Source: Bacteroidetes bacterium 37-13
GTDB lineage: Bacteria > Bacteroidota > Bacteroidia > Chitinophagales > LD1
Length of the DNA: 64,000 bases
Direction of reading: 5' to 3'
NCBI GenBank assembly: GCA_001897535.1
Contig: MKTC01000023.1
Span: 29,497-93,496 of the forward strand
A model generated the notes under the pieces. That model saw nothing but the letters and a program-made list of their open reading frames with translations. It did no database searches and was not told where the DNA came from. Shown here piece after piece: positions 44,185 to 53,359 of the stretch. The position numbers and the translations under genes are program-made. How positions within the stretch are numbered: the stretch's first letter is position 1; the number at the start of each line of letters is the position of its first letter.

Positions 44185-45000
44185 ATGAGTAGAAAAAAAG
44201 AAGCAATCCTGAATTTTATTCCTGCGGTTTTGAATAACACATCTGAGTTTATTAAATCGCTAATGGCATTTTCTGAAATTCAAAAAGCAAAATCGGTGGT
44301 GAAGCAGTACGGCTTTGAAAATGGATTGCCTGTTGTGGATTTGTTGGAACTGTTACCAGCGCTAAATTCAAGCATTACGCGCTATAGTTTTTTAGATGGA
44401 ACTTCGCACCCAAACGATTTAGTTTTTTTGAAAGAATTAGCCAAGTCAATTATGCATTGCAATTATTTGGAAATTGGAAGCTGGCGTGGTGAAAGCTTGG
44501 TAAACGTGGTTCCGGAGTGCGAAAGTGCTGTTGCTATCAGTTTATCGAAACAAGAAATGCGTGACATGGGATTTAGCGAGCGTATCATTGAAATGGATGG
44601 TTTTTTTCTAAAAGATTTTCCGAATTTAAAACGTATTGGGCACAATTCTCAAACCTTCGATTTTTCTTCGCTGAACCAAAAATTTGATTTGATTTTTGTT
44701 GATGGAGATCACACTTACCAAGGTGTGAAAGCGGATACGGCAAGTGTTTTTAAACTTTTAAAAGATGAAAATTCAATAATAGTTTGGCACGATTGTGGCA
44801 ACAATTACGAAGACATGCGTGCCGATGTGATTGCTGGAATTTTAGATGGCGCTCCGGCAGAAAAACGAAATTCAATTTACAGAGTAAGCAACACGCTTTG
44901 CGGTATTTATTATCCGAAAAAGATAGCTATTAAAACATATCAGCCGGTAACCAAGCCGGATAAGTATTTTGATATTTCAATTCAAGCACAGAAGTTGTAA
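44185..45000 (+). CDS. Class I SAM-dependent methyltransferase
   Basis: A 271-residue enzyme of the Methyltransf_24 type. Motif I is NYLEIGSWRGESLVNV (GxSWRGxS) near residue 93; the acidic post-II strand is FDLIFVDGDHTYQGVKADTA, followed by SIIVWHDCG. This set is common in enzymes acting on sugar or small-molecule acceptors. It precedes the second ketosynthase operon by 106 bp and may be related to it, but each has its own -7 box. Substrate unknown. Confidence 0.88.
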   Translation: MSRKKEAILNFIPAVLNNTSEFIKSLMAFSEIQKAKSVVKQYGFENGLPVVDLLELLPALNSSITRYSFLDGTSHPNDLVFLKELAKSIMHCNYLEIGSWRGESLVNVVPECESAVAISLSKQEMRDMGFSERIIEMDGFFLKDFPNLKRIGHNSQTFDFSSLNQKFDLIFVDGDHTYQGVKADTASVFKLLKDENSIIVWHDCGNNYEDMRADVIAGILDGAPAEKRNSIYRVSNTLCGIYYPKKIAIKTYQPVTKPDKYFDISIQAQKL

Positions 45001-45089
45001 TTGATTTTTGTGAACGCTACCAAAAGTTACTAATTCAACAAAATAGTAAACAATCTTACCTGTTGGCAAAATTAAGTTGTTGCAACGGC

Positions 45090-45097
45090 TATATTTG
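45090..45097 (+). promoter_or_regulatory. -7 promoter box of the second ketosynthase operon, near-leaderless
   Basis: TATATTTG followed by CA, exact to consensus, ends 9 bp before the ATG at 45107, so the mRNA should begin within a few bases of the start codon. No Shine-Dalgarno sequence is present. Confidence 0.5.
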
Positions 45098-45106
45098 CAC
45101 CGTTAA

Positions 45107-45718
45107 ATGAATAATGTAAGAATCTCAAGCTTTGCATCTTTTAAAAACGGCACTTTAAAAGTGAATGGAAATGTATTGCTCGAAAGTGCAATGGAAACAT
45201 TCTTTTCAACCTATTACGAAGTAATGAAACTGAATTATCCTAAATTTTTTAAGATGGATAATTTATCGAAACTCGCTTTTGTAACTTGTGATAAATTGTT
45301 TGAACAAGATGCTGCGGAAGAAGTTATTTCGGCATTTGAAAAAGGGCTTATTTTTTCTACAGCCGATGGTTGTTTAGATACAGATGAAAAGTACTTTCAA
45401 TCTACTGAAAGTATTCCAAGTCCGGCACTCTTTGTGTACACATTACCCAATATTGCAGCAGGAGAATTAAGCATTCGCCACGGTTTAAAAGGAGAAACGG
45501 CAACTTTTATTTTTGAGGAGTTTAATCCGGAATTTCAAACAAAATATGTACAATCGCTTTTTGAAGAGAAACGCGTAAGCATTTGTATAAGTGGTTGGGC
45601 AAATTTTTATGGAGAAAGTACAGAGGCTTTTTTTTATTTGGTGCGGAAAAGCGAAAATGGAATTATTCATTCGACAGAAAACATACAAAAACTATTAGAT
45701 AAATCATGGAAGAACTAA
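45107..45718 (+). CDS. Small ketosynthase-like protein
   Basis: A 203-residue protein resembling the short N-terminal beta-ketoacyl-synthase-like proteins of flexirubin/aryl-polyene loci: FTNG-like opening SSFASFKNGTLKVNG, then NLSKLAFVTCDKLFEQDAAE, SPALFVYTLPNIAAGELSIR and HGLKGETATFIFEEFNPE. It ends before any catalytic His or second half of the fold, so it is not a complete condensing enzyme. A role as accessory subunit is assumed. Its final 13 nt overlap the ACP gene. The identification comes from pattern and context. Confidence 0.75.
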   Translation: MNNVRISSFASFKNGTLKVNGNVLLESAMETFFSTYYEVMKLNYPKFFKMDNLSKLAFVTCDKLFEQDAAEEVISAFEKGLIFSTADGCLDTDEKYFQSTESIPSPALFVYTLPNIAAGELSIRHGLKGETATFIFEEFNPEFQTKYVQSLFEEKRVSICISGWANFYGESTEAFFYLVRKSENGIIHSTENIQKLLDKSWKN

Positions 45719-45963
45719 TTGCAACTTTAAAAACACAAATTGTTGAGCAGCTTAATTTACAACATTTAAAAGCCGAAGAAATTGGCACAGACCAACCGCT
45801 GTTTGGCGAAGGTTTAGGCTTAGATTCTATTGATGCATTGGAATTGATAGTTTTATTGCAGCAAAAATACGGTATAAAATTAGCCGACCCAACTGAAGGT
45901 CCGAAAGTATTCCAAACAGTTAGGAGTATGGCAGAATATATTTCTTCTCACAAAGCAGCCTAA
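45706..45963 (+). CDS. Acyl carrier protein
   Basis: An 85-residue phosphopantetheine carrier with the attachment Ser S41 in GLGLDSIDALEL and helix III QKYGIKLADPTEGPKVFQT. It is paralogous to the ACP at 27779-28054, with matching spacing and a common LFGxGLGLDSIDxxEL core. It starts inside the last 13 nt of the preceding gene, and the ketosynthase gene follows 9 bp on. Confidence 0.93.
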   Translation: MEELIATLKTQIVEQLNLQHLKAEEIGTDQPLFGEGLGLDSIDALELIVLLQQKYGIKLADPTEGPKVFQTVRSMAEYISSHKAA

Positions 45964-45972
45964 ACAAATTTC

Positions 45973-47166
45973 ATGGGCGTGTATATTGCCGGAAAAGGAG
46001 TAATTACTTCCATAGGTAAAAATGTGGAAGAAAATTTCCATTCGCTGCTTCATTCAAAATCAGGCATAGGAAAAATGGAGTATTTGCAATCTGCTTACTC
46101 CGAAACTTTACCTGTTGCAGAAGTAAAATTTACTAATAGCGAATTAGCAGAAATGGCAGGAGTGAAGTTCGGAAGCCCGCGCACATCTTTGCTTAGCACC
46201 ATTGCCGCAAAAGAAGCGATGGAAAATTCCGGGATAAATTTCAGTAAATACAGAGTTGGCTTTATTTCAGCTAATACCGTTGGCGGAATGGACAATACCG
46301 AGCAGCGCTACAAAGAATTTCTTATCGATAAAACCGGAGCGCAACTCACCGGAGTACTTCAGCACGATTGCGGCACCATTACGGAAATTGCAGCTGAGGC
46401 TTTGCAAATAAATGGCTTTGTAACAACCATTAGCACAGCTTGTTCTTCTTCCGCAAACAGCATTATGTATGCTATTCGTTTAATAGAAGCCGGAGTGCTT
46501 GATGTAGTTGTAGCCGGAGGTGCAGACTCGCTTTCGCGCTTTACGCTAAACGGTTTTAATGCGCTAATGATATTGGATAAAAAACCTTGCACTCCTTTTG
46601 ATGAAAATAGAAACGGCTTAAACTTGGGCGAAGGTGCGGCTTACATCGTTTTGGCTTCGGAGCGTGTGATGCAAGAGCAAAATAAAGAAAAGAAATTTTT
46701 TGTGAGTGGTTATGCCAATGCCAACGATGCTTTTCACCAAACAGCTTCTTCGCCTGAAGGTAAAGGAAACTATTTGGCAATGACACAAGCGCTTGCAAAA
46801 AGTGGCTTACAAAAAGAAGATATTTCATACATCAATTTGCACGGCACAGGAACGGGAAATAATGATGTGAGCGAAGGCACAGCCATACAAAGAATATTTT
46901 CTAAAGTGCCGCCTGCAAGTTCAACTAAAAGCTTTACGGGACACACGTTGGGCGCGAGTGGAAGTGTAGAAGCAGTTTATAGTTTGTTAGGAATGGAGCA
47001 TGGTTTAATTTTTCCAAATCTTAGGTTTGCAACTCAAATGAAAGAACTGAATTTTAAGCCCGTTACAGAACTTGTGAAAGATGTGGAATTAAATCATGTA
47101 ATGAGTAATTCGTTTGGCTTTGGTGGAAATTGCTCTTCGCTTATTTTTTCAAAATACAAGAAGTAG
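45973..47166 (+). CDS. Beta-ketoacyl-ACP synthase (specialised pathway)
   Basis: A 397-residue condensing enzyme with C157 in ISTACSSSANSIMYA, H290 in NLHGTGTGNND and H324 in FTGHTLGASGS, the complete Cys-His-His set. It is a close paralogue of the enzyme at 28051-29238, sharing for instance SLxxFTxNGFNxLxIL in the middle and HVMSNSFGFGGNCSSL near the end. It probably elongates or initiates the same or a related acyl chain. Its stop is followed after 2 nt by the third, divergent ketosynthase. Confidence 0.94.
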   Translation: MGVYIAGKGVITSIGKNVEENFHSLLHSKSGIGKMEYLQSAYSETLPVAEVKFTNSELAEMAGVKFGSPRTSLLSTIAAKEAMENSGINFSKYRVGFISANTVGGMDNTEQRYKEFLIDKTGAQLTGVLQHDCGTITEIAAEALQINGFVTTISTACSSSANSIMYAIRLIEAGVLDVVVAGGADSLSRFTLNGFNALMILDKKPCTPFDENRNGLNLGEGAAYIVLASERVMQEQNKEKKFFVSGYANANDAFHQTASSPEGKGNYLAMTQALAKSGLQKEDISYINLHGTGTGNNDVSEGTAIQRIFSKVPPASSTKSFTGHTLGASGSVEAVYSLLGMEHGLIFPNLRFATQMKELNFKPVTELVKDVELNHVMSNSFGFGGNCSSLIFSKYKK

Positions 47167-47168
47167 AA

Positions 47169-48209
47169 ATGTATATAAATGGCATTGGATGTATTTCTCC
47201 GCAACCTACTTTTAATAACCAAGTGTTTTTAGAAGAAATAAAGGAATATAATACTAACAGAATTTATTGTGTAGATACCGATTATTCAAAGTTTTTTGAT
47301 GTTACTGCTCTGCGCAGAATGAGCCGTATAGTGAAGTATGGCACTGCTGCCGGTTTAATAGCACTAAACGATGCAGGCATAAAAACTCCTGATGCTATTT
47401 CTACCGGAACGGGTTATGGACTGTTAGAGTTATCCCAGCGGTTTTTGCGCGATTTTATTTCTACGAATGAAGGCGTAGTAAGCCCAACTTCTTTTATACA
47501 ATCTACACACAATACAGTAAGTTCAAATATCGCTTTGCTCACAGCTTGCCACGGGCACAATAATACTTTTTCGCAAAAGTGGTTTAGTTTGGAAAGTGCG
47601 CTTTACGATGCTCAATTTTTATTGAAAGAAGGTAAGCAAAATGTGTTGGTGGGCACTTACGAAGAAATAGGAGAGTTTAACTATGCTTCGCTGATGCAAA
47701 CAAACGATTTGCAGGCAGAGCCTTGCAGTAATTTGGCAATGTTTTCGCAAAATAACGATGGTGTAATTGTGGGCGAAGGTGCAGCTTATTTTTTAATGGC
47801 GCATGAGCAAAATACTACTACTTATTGTAAGTTGAAAGCTTTTAAAACAGCGCATAACAATGAAAATATTGAAATACTACTGCAAGAATTTTTAGCTAAA
47901 AATAATTTAAGAAATGCAGATGTTGATGTGGTGATGAACGGCATGAATGGCGACAAAAGCAATGATGCTGTATTTAATACTATAAACAAAAACCTTTTTG
48001 AAGATGCTACACAGCTTGCATATAAGCATTTGTGTGGCGAACACATGACAGCCGTGAGTTTTGCAATTTATGCAATTGCGCAAATATTCAAGCAACAACA
48101 AATTCCAAGTACGTTAGTTTTAAAAAATGCAGAGCGCGAATCGAATGTGATTTTGTTGCACAATAAATATAAGAGCTATCATTCTTTTTTCATTTTTGAG
48201 AAATGTTGA
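47169..48209 (+). CDS. Divergent beta-ketoacyl-synthase-like protein
   Basis: From the ATG at 47169 (an upstream frame would overlap the previous gene) this is 346 residues of ketosynthase fold with altered active site. The Cys is kept, C127 in LLTACHGHNNTFSQ, but the first catalytic His position reads NGMNGDKSND instead of HGTGT, so an Asn replaces His. A later His in CGEHMTAVSF may correspond to the second. Such proteins in flexirubin-type loci are usually annotated as chain-length-factor-like partners. It probably pairs with the active ketosynthase just upstream. The stop overlaps the next gene by 7 nt. Confidence 0.85.
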   Translation: MYINGIGCISPQPTFNNQVFLEEIKEYNTNRIYCVDTDYSKFFDVTALRRMSRIVKYGTAAGLIALNDAGIKTPDAISTGTGYGLLELSQRFLRDFISTNEGVVSPTSFIQSTHNTVSSNIALLTACHGHNNTFSQKWFSLESALYDAQFLLKEGKQNVLVGTYEEIGEFNYASLMQTNDLQAEPCSNLAMFSQNNDGVIVGEGAAYFLMAHEQNTTTYCKLKAFKTAHNNENIEILLQEFLAKNNLRNADVDVVMNGMNGDKSNDAVFNTINKNLFEDATQLAYKHLCGEHMTAVSFAIYAIAQIFKQQQIPSTLVLKNAERESNVILLHNKYKSYHSFFIFEKC

Positions 48210-48955
48210 AACATAGTTTTGTGAAACGAATATTACTGATAGCTTTTTTGCTTTTGGTAGTTTTGTTTTTCTTAAAACTTATCCCGTTTTGGTTTCTTTT
48301 TGTCCCCGCACTTTTATATTTAGTTGCCATTGCAGTTGGCAGTTATTTTATTCAGCTTAATTATTTCCTTGTTTCGTTTAATAAAAGCACTAAGCAAGAA
48401 AAGAAAATTGCTCTCACATTTGATGATGGACCGATAACTGAAAAAACATTGCACTTATTAGATTTGTTGAAAGCGGAAGATGTAAAAGCTACATTCTTTT
48501 TAATCGGGAAAAATATTCGGGGAAACGAAAATGTTGTACGCAGAATAGTTGAAGATGGGCATTTGGTTGGAAGCCATAGTTACTCACACACAAATGCTTT
48601 TCCACTGTTTAGTAAGGAAAAAATTATGAACGATATTGCAAAAGGAAACGAAGCGATAGAACGTGTAACCGGAAGAAATGTGTTGTGGTTTCGCCCACCA
48701 TTTGGTGTTACAAATCCAAATATTGCAAAGGCTGTAACGGAGCTAAAATTACAATCAATAGGTTGGAGTATCCGCTCTTACGATACAGTAATAAATGATG
48801 AGCAAAAACTTCTTTCCCGACTTGAAAAAACTAAAGCCGGAGATATTATTCTATTGCACGATTGGGGCGCAAAAACACTTGCTGTTTTACCTTCGTTTGT
48901 TAGTAAATACAAAGCATTAGGCTTTGAGTTTGTTGGTATTGATGAGTTGATGTGA
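48203..48955 (+). CDS. Membrane-anchored NodB-type polysaccharide deacetylase
   Basis: A 250-residue protein with an N-terminal hydrophobic region of two segments (residues 8-28 and 32-55) and then NodB motifs: LTFDDGPITEKT, GSHSYSHTNAF, WFRPPFGVTNP, SIGWSIRSYDT and DIILLHDWG. It may act on a cell-surface polysaccharide or on a sugar of a conjugate made by the operon. The start lies inside the last codons of the ketosynthase-like gene, so it is translationally coupled to it. Its position is odd for an acyl pathway. Confidence 0.9.
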   Translation: MLKHSFVKRILLIAFLLLVVLFFLKLIPFWFLFVPALLYLVAIAVGSYFIQLNYFLVSFNKSTKQEKKIALTFDDGPITEKTLHLLDLLKAEDVKATFFLIGKNIRGNENVVRRIVEDGHLVGSHSYSHTNAFPLFSKEKIMNDIAKGNEAIERVTGRNVLWFRPPFGVTNPNIAKAVTELKLQSIGWSIRSYDTVINDEQKLLSRLEKTKAGDIILLHDWGAKTLAVLPSFVSKYKALGFEFVGIDELM

Positions 48956-49063
48956 AAATGCGAGAATGAGTAAATTTGAAGTTGAGAAAAATTAGATAGT
49001 TAGCGAATTAACTTGTATTACTTATTTCTTGGTTCTATCTTGTATTGGCACATTTGGAGATAG

Positions 49064-50179
49064 CTATTGGAAAAACTTTTTAAGTTTCAAAAAATTATTT
49101 TCAAAAAAAGTTTTACTCAAATAACTAAGAAGTACCGTTAGGGAAAAGGTTGATATAATAAACAGAATTTTAGTAGTGAAACTGTTAAGATTAAGGTTCT
49201 GTTCTTCGCATAATTTAAGTGCCAAGAGAATGAATATTAGATGATATACATACATGCCGTAACTAAGTTCTCCTAAGAAGGAAAGAACGCCATTATTAGA
49301 GAAACTAACTACTGAATTTTTTGAAATTAAAACAGCAATTAGCCCGGAAAAAGTAATTGCAAAAACAGTATTTTTTAAAATATTTAATTTACCGAAAGCG
49401 CTTTCTGGTAAAATATTAGCATGAAAAAAAACTAATAATAAAACTATTGCAATATAAGCCCATTGTGCTTTGTTAGGTGTTTTATTAAAGAAATAGTTTA
49501 TGTTATCAGGCTTCGCAGCAGTGTAATAGCCAAGCAATCCACCTGCTGCAAACAAATCAAGGTTAGTAAATAAATCATTGGTAAAAATATTCTGATTCTG
49601 CCAAATAGATGGTTCAATCCACCTAAAAAAAATAGCTAATGGAAAGCATGAAAAGAGAAAATATGGGAGAATTTTTTTGGGTAGTAAACTAAAAGATAGC
49701 AACCAGAAAATATAAAAATGTTCTTCAATGCAGAGAGACCAAAAAACAGTTAATGGACTAATTCCAGGTAGTGTATCCATTTGTAACATCCGGTAATTCT
49801 CCATAAAAGAAATTGAATACAATGCGTTGGGGTGATACCCTCCGAATACTAAACCTAAATGCTGTAAAATATGATAGGGTGTAAAAAATATAAAGGCTAA
49901 TACCAAATAGTAAACGGGCCAAATTCTTAAGATTCTCCTAATAATAAAATTCAATGCGTTAATCTTGTGATGTATAAGCTTTTCTTTCGTTAAAATCCAG
50001 GTAATTAAAAACCCGCTCAATACAAAAAATAGCAATACGCCAAGTCCTCCTCCAGATTTTATTTGGCTAAGCCACCAAGTACTGCAAGCAATAGGCAGAT
50101 GATGCAAGTACACCTTTAAAAAGGCAAAAAAGCGAAGTGCATCAATATTCTTAAAGTGCTGTAATTTTTTGCCTGCCAT
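49064..50179 (-). CDS. Acyltransferase family 3 (OafA/YrhL-like) membrane protein
   Basis: A 371-residue protein with about ten membrane segments. The N-terminal KNIDALRFFAFLKVYLHHLP matches the conserved H-containing start of the acyltransferase 3 family, followed by FFVLSGFLITWILTKEKL and RRILRIWPVYYLVL. Members O-acetylate or succinylate sugars on lipopolysaccharide, capsules or antibiotics. It stands alone on the minus strand and faces the second ketosynthase operon tail to tail (108-bp gap). Confidence 0.92.
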   Translation of the reverse strand: MAGKKLQHFKNIDALRFFAFLKVYLHHLPIACSTWWLSQIKSGGGLGVLLFFVLSGFLITWILTKEKLIHHKINALNFIIRRILRIWPVYYLVLAFIFFTPYHILQHLGLVFGGYHPNALYSISFMENYRMLQMDTLPGISPLTVFWSLCIEEHFYIFWLLSFSLLPKKILPYFLFSCFPLAIFFRWIEPSIWQNQNIFTNDLFTNLDLFAAGGLLGYYTAAKPDNINYFFNKTPNKAQWAYIAIVLLLVFFHANILPESAFGKLNILKNTVFAITFSGLIAVLISKNSVVSFSNNGVLSFLGELSYGMYVYHLIFILLALKLCEEQNLNLNSFTTKILFIISTFSLTVLLSYLSKTFFENNFLKLKKFFQ

Positions 50180-50234
50180 TATGTTTTGGAGTAATTAAAA
50201 TGCCAATATATATAGAATTGAGATAATGCAGATT

Positions 50235-50287
50235 GGATATTCGTAATAGTCCAATTACATTGTCCCCTAAACGACTATCACATCGGG
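50235..50287. repeat. Dispersed intergenic repeat, copy A
   Basis: Shares GGATAT-TCGTAATAGTCCAAT and a following TAAACGACTATCA with copy B at 58042-58102 (ATAT-YCGTAATAGWCCAAT, CTAAACGRCTATCA, ATCGGG). It lies in the 289-bp gap 50180-50468, which otherwise holds nothing I recognise. Together with copy B it brackets the fibre block in the same orientation. Copy A lacks the central palindrome of copy B. Confidence 0.7.
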
Positions 50288-50468
50288 CTAACTTATAATT
50301 ATTTTGGTACAACTATATATTCGGTACAGTTTTTAAATTTGTTACAGAGAGAGAATTAGAGAAGGTATTATTCAATAACAATTTATTGATTATTGTATGT
50401 CTTGGTTCTAAATATATTTTCAATTAGTCCTAATGAATATGTTGAGCAGCGCGGAGAATGGGTATAAT

Positions 50469-53174
50469 TTATTTTACCCGCATAATCCAAACTATATCCA
50501 TATAAGGTGGTAAGTTACTTGCAGCGGCTGTAGAAATTATTGTGCCATCAGTATAATGGCTCGCATCTGGTGCAGCATCCCAGCCAACTTGTTGAATATT
50601 TATTCCATGTGTATGCGATGCCGCTCCACCAATAGATCCGGAAGCAGTATTTCCTCTTAAAAAATAGTTATTGCCATTTAAGTTTGGAATTACTTGCCCG
50701 TTTAGAGGACTTGCTGCATCACTTAATGTTTGCCCATTACATTCTACCCAGTTTGAAGGAAGCCCCGGAACGCCTGGTAAGTTTTTATGCCAAGCCATAA
50801 TAGAACCAATTGGTCCATTTTCTTCATTGCGATTCAATTGTGTATATCCTGAAAATGAAGTTGTATTAGAAACATCAAAATCGGCAGCAGAGGTAACACG
50901 AAATCTTAAAGCATTTGCAGATGATTTGCTAGGTGAAACATTTTCCCAAGTTGCTGCTAACCAAAATGAGCCATAAGAAGGAGAACCATTTGGTTTAAAG
51001 TATAATTTTAATCGCCCTCCAATAAGTCTGCTCGGGTCTGAAATTACAGTAATTGAAGGCTGGTTATTCCATTCTCCTGCCACATTAAATTCTGCACCTT
51101 TTTCTGCCCAGCCGCCTGTGGCATAAAATTCAAATTTTACCGAGGAGCCGGCTGTATAAAGTCCAAGTAGCACAGTTTGGTCTCCGGTTGCATAATTAGG
51201 TTCAATAGCATCTGTTTTTGTGCTATAAACCATAGAAGAACCCATCACTTGTAGTTTCCCTGCAGGGCTTCCTGTTCCAATACCAACTCTGCCATCTGCC
51301 ATAACTTTAATGCCTGCAGCTGTGTTGCTCCACGGTCCAATTACTAAATTGCCACTATTTTGAGTGCCGTTTGAAAATATCATACCATGATCTCCAGCAC
51401 TTACAAGCGGATTATAGTGCCCTGGACCTAAGTTAGAATTAAAATGAAGGGATTGTGTTCCATCTCCCATATAAAATTCGCTTACCGAACTTTGCCCTGC
51501 ATCACGAGTAACATGTAATTTGTAATAAGGTGAATTGTTCCCAATTCCAATATTACCGCTTCCTGAGAAAGAAATGTTTTTACTATTTAATGCTACATCT
51601 GTATTTGTACTTAACGTGCCTCCCAAGCGAACATCGTTTGAGTTTATATTTAACCCATTGCTTGCTGTGTAAGTTGTATTGTTATCAATAGGCGTTACCC
51701 AAGTTCCGTCCCCGCGTAAAAAAGTAGTGTTTGTTGCTCCAGTAGGTAGTTTTGCTATTGTTACCGCATTGTTTGCAATTTTTGATGTTGTAACTGCATT
51801 GGTGGCAATGGTATTGCTATTTAAGGCTCCTGTTACATCTCCTGCTAAGTTTGGTAAATTGCCCACAGGCAAAGTTCCTGTTACTTCCGATGCTAAGTTT
51901 ACTTGTCCGCTGCTTAGTGTTCCATTTGCGCTTGTAGCCTTCACAACTCCATTGCTTAGGTTAGCAACTTTCACACTCCCATCATTTGAAATGCGCATGC
52001 GTTCAGTAAGTGTATTAGTTCCATCTTTTGTAGTAGAAAAAGTAATAGCAGTTGGCACATCTGAGGTGCTTGAAGAAGCCGCTTCGCGCAGTGTTTTTAT
52101 TTGTGCTTGAGGATTATTGCTGTTGTTATCGCCTATATTGATATTGGCTAAAACATCGCCTATATTTTGATTTTGTGTAGTTTGCCTTAATGAAACAGTT
52201 ACAGGATTTGAACCGGAAGTTGTATTTCTAACTTCTAAATCTGTACCGAGTGTAGAAGTTGGAGAGCTTTCTCCTGAAATTACGGCACGCCCTTGTGAAA
52301 ATAATGCCCAAGTGTTTGCATTGTTTGTGTATGCGGAGTTTGTTCCCGTGATACCAAATAAACCATAACTTAAGCCGCTTCCGTTTCTATATGCGTTATA
52401 GCCCGAAACAATATTTGTAGTGGATAGTTCTGAGCCGATTCCCCAAAATACACCATTGCTTCCTGAAGTATTACTGTAAAAAAAGCCTCTTGCATTTGAG
52501 CTTCCGCTACCAATATTTATACCGTTTCCTTTGCTGGTCATACCGCTCATATTTATGCCAATACCATTTCTAAAAGTATTGTTGTTGGGATTGATGGTTA
52601 CTAAAGTATTAGCATCGGGTGTTGCACCACTTGCAGTTGTAGAAATTCCTATACCTGTGCCGCTTGCTCCTCCTGTATTAGTGAACTTTAAAGTGTTATT
52701 GCTTACATCTACTTCTGTACTTGCAATTAGGCTTCCGCCTAAGCGCACATTACTGCCGGTATTTATATTCAACCCATTATCAGCAGTTATTGGACTTGCT
52801 ACTCCATCGCCTACTGCTTTCCATGCTGTACCGTTCCAGAAATCGGTTCTGTTTAAGTCCGTATCAAATACTAATAAGCCTTTATTGCCAGAGTTTAAGC
52901 TATTCCCTAATGTTGTTTTTTCAGATGTGGTTAAGCGTGGTATGTAAAAACCTTTGTCTTTTATGTCTGTTGAAAATACTGCGGTTGCCGTATCGGTAGT
53001 TACGCTTCCTGCCACAAAGCCTCGTGTGCCAATTACTTTATCGTTGGCTTTTGCGCTTCCGGCAACGTCTAATTTCTGTTCAGGATTGCTTGTGCCTATA
53101 CCTACTCTGCCGCTTTGGGCGTAAGAAAATGTAATTGAAGATATTGCGGTAATTAAAAGTAAATGTTTTAGCAT
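50469..53174 (-). CDS. Large secreted tail-fibre-like protein with phage tail collar domain
   Basis: A 901-residue protein with a signal peptide (LLLITAISSITFSYAQ). The first 120 residues (SGRVGIGTSNPEQKLDVAGS, NKGLLVFDTDLNRTDFWNG) form a trimeric-fibre type head found in Bacteroidota surface proteins. A long Ser/Thr/Gly/Asn-rich beta middle follows, including LPNLAGDVTGALNSNTI. The last 130 residues are a tail collar domain (GSIMAWHKNLPGVPGLPSNW, ending LPPYMDIVWIMRVK). I read it as a surface-exposed fibre or adhesin. No T9SS sorting domain is visible. It shares its N-terminus with the gene at 55307. Confidence 0.88.
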   Translation of the reverse strand: MLKHLLLITAISSITFSYAQSGRVGIGTSNPEQKLDVAGSAKANDKVIGTRGFVAGSVTTDTATAVFSTDIKDKGFYIPRLTTSEKTTLGNSLNSGNKGLLVFDTDLNRTDFWNGTAWKAVGDGVASPITADNGLNINTGSNVRLGGSLIASTEVDVSNNTLKFTNTGGASGTGIGISTTASGATPDANTLVTINPNNNTFRNGIGINMSGMTSKGNGINIGSGSSNARGFFYSNTSGSNGVFWGIGSELSTTNIVSGYNAYRNGSGLSYGLFGITGTNSAYTNNANTWALFSQGRAVISGESSPTSTLGTDLEVRNTTSGSNPVTVSLRQTTQNQNIGDVLANINIGDNNSNNPQAQIKTLREAASSSTSDVPTAITFSTTKDGTNTLTERMRISNDGSVKVANLSNGVVKATSANGTLSSGQVNLASEVTGTLPVGNLPNLAGDVTGALNSNTIATNAVTTSKIANNAVTIAKLPTGATNTTFLRGDGTWVTPIDNNTTYTASNGLNINSNDVRLGGTLSTNTDVALNSKNISFSGSGNIGIGNNSPYYKLHVTRDAGQSSVSEFYMGDGTQSLHFNSNLGPGHYNPLVSAGDHGMIFSNGTQNSGNLVIGPWSNTAAGIKVMADGRVGIGTGSPAGKLQVMGSSMVYSTKTDAIEPNYATGDQTVLLGLYTAGSSVKFEFYATGGWAEKGAEFNVAGEWNNQPSITVISDPSRLIGGRLKLYFKPNGSPSYGSFWLAATWENVSPSKSSANALRFRVTSAADFDVSNTTSFSGYTQLNRNEENGPIGSIMAWHKNLPGVPGLPSNWVECNGQTLSDAASPLNGQVIPNLNGNNYFLRGNTASGSIGGAASHTHGINIQQVGWDAAPDASHYTDGTIISTAAASNLPPYMDIVWIMRVK
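53023..53129 (-). repeat. 107-bp perfect direct repeat, copy 1 (5' region of fibre gene)
   Basis: Identical base for base to 57669-57775 over 107 bp, within the coding region of the signal-peptide-proximal residues (about 13-48). It starts and ends at the first mismatch. Flanking coding sequence is also similar but diverged at the base level. Confidence 0.92.
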
Positions 53175-53192
53175 AATTAATAGTGATAGTAT

Positions 53193-53222
53193 TAAAGTTA
53201 TTATAGCAAAGAAAGTGCCAAA
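53193..53222 (-). promoter_or_regulatory. Promoter of the tail-collar fibre gene
   Basis: On the minus strand TTTG (53219-53222), 18 bp, then TAACTTTA (53193-53200), one base from TAnnTTTG. The ATG is at 53174, so the leader is about 12 nt. Confidence 0.55.
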
Positions 53223-53359
53223 GTTAAGAGTTTAAGCAAAAGCCTTATTCTGGTTTAGTTTCATTATTTGTATATAAAGTTTAAAGTAGCCTTAATGTAG
53301 TAAATGGCATACACGTAATGTATTTTAGATTATACAGTTAGCAAAACAAAGCGCCATTT

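Noticed and set aside
47130..47168. Alternative upstream start for the divergent ketosynthase
   Set aside because: It lies wholly inside the previous gene and would add 13 residues unrelated to the ketosynthase N-terminus; the ATG at 47169 opens with MYINGIGCIS.
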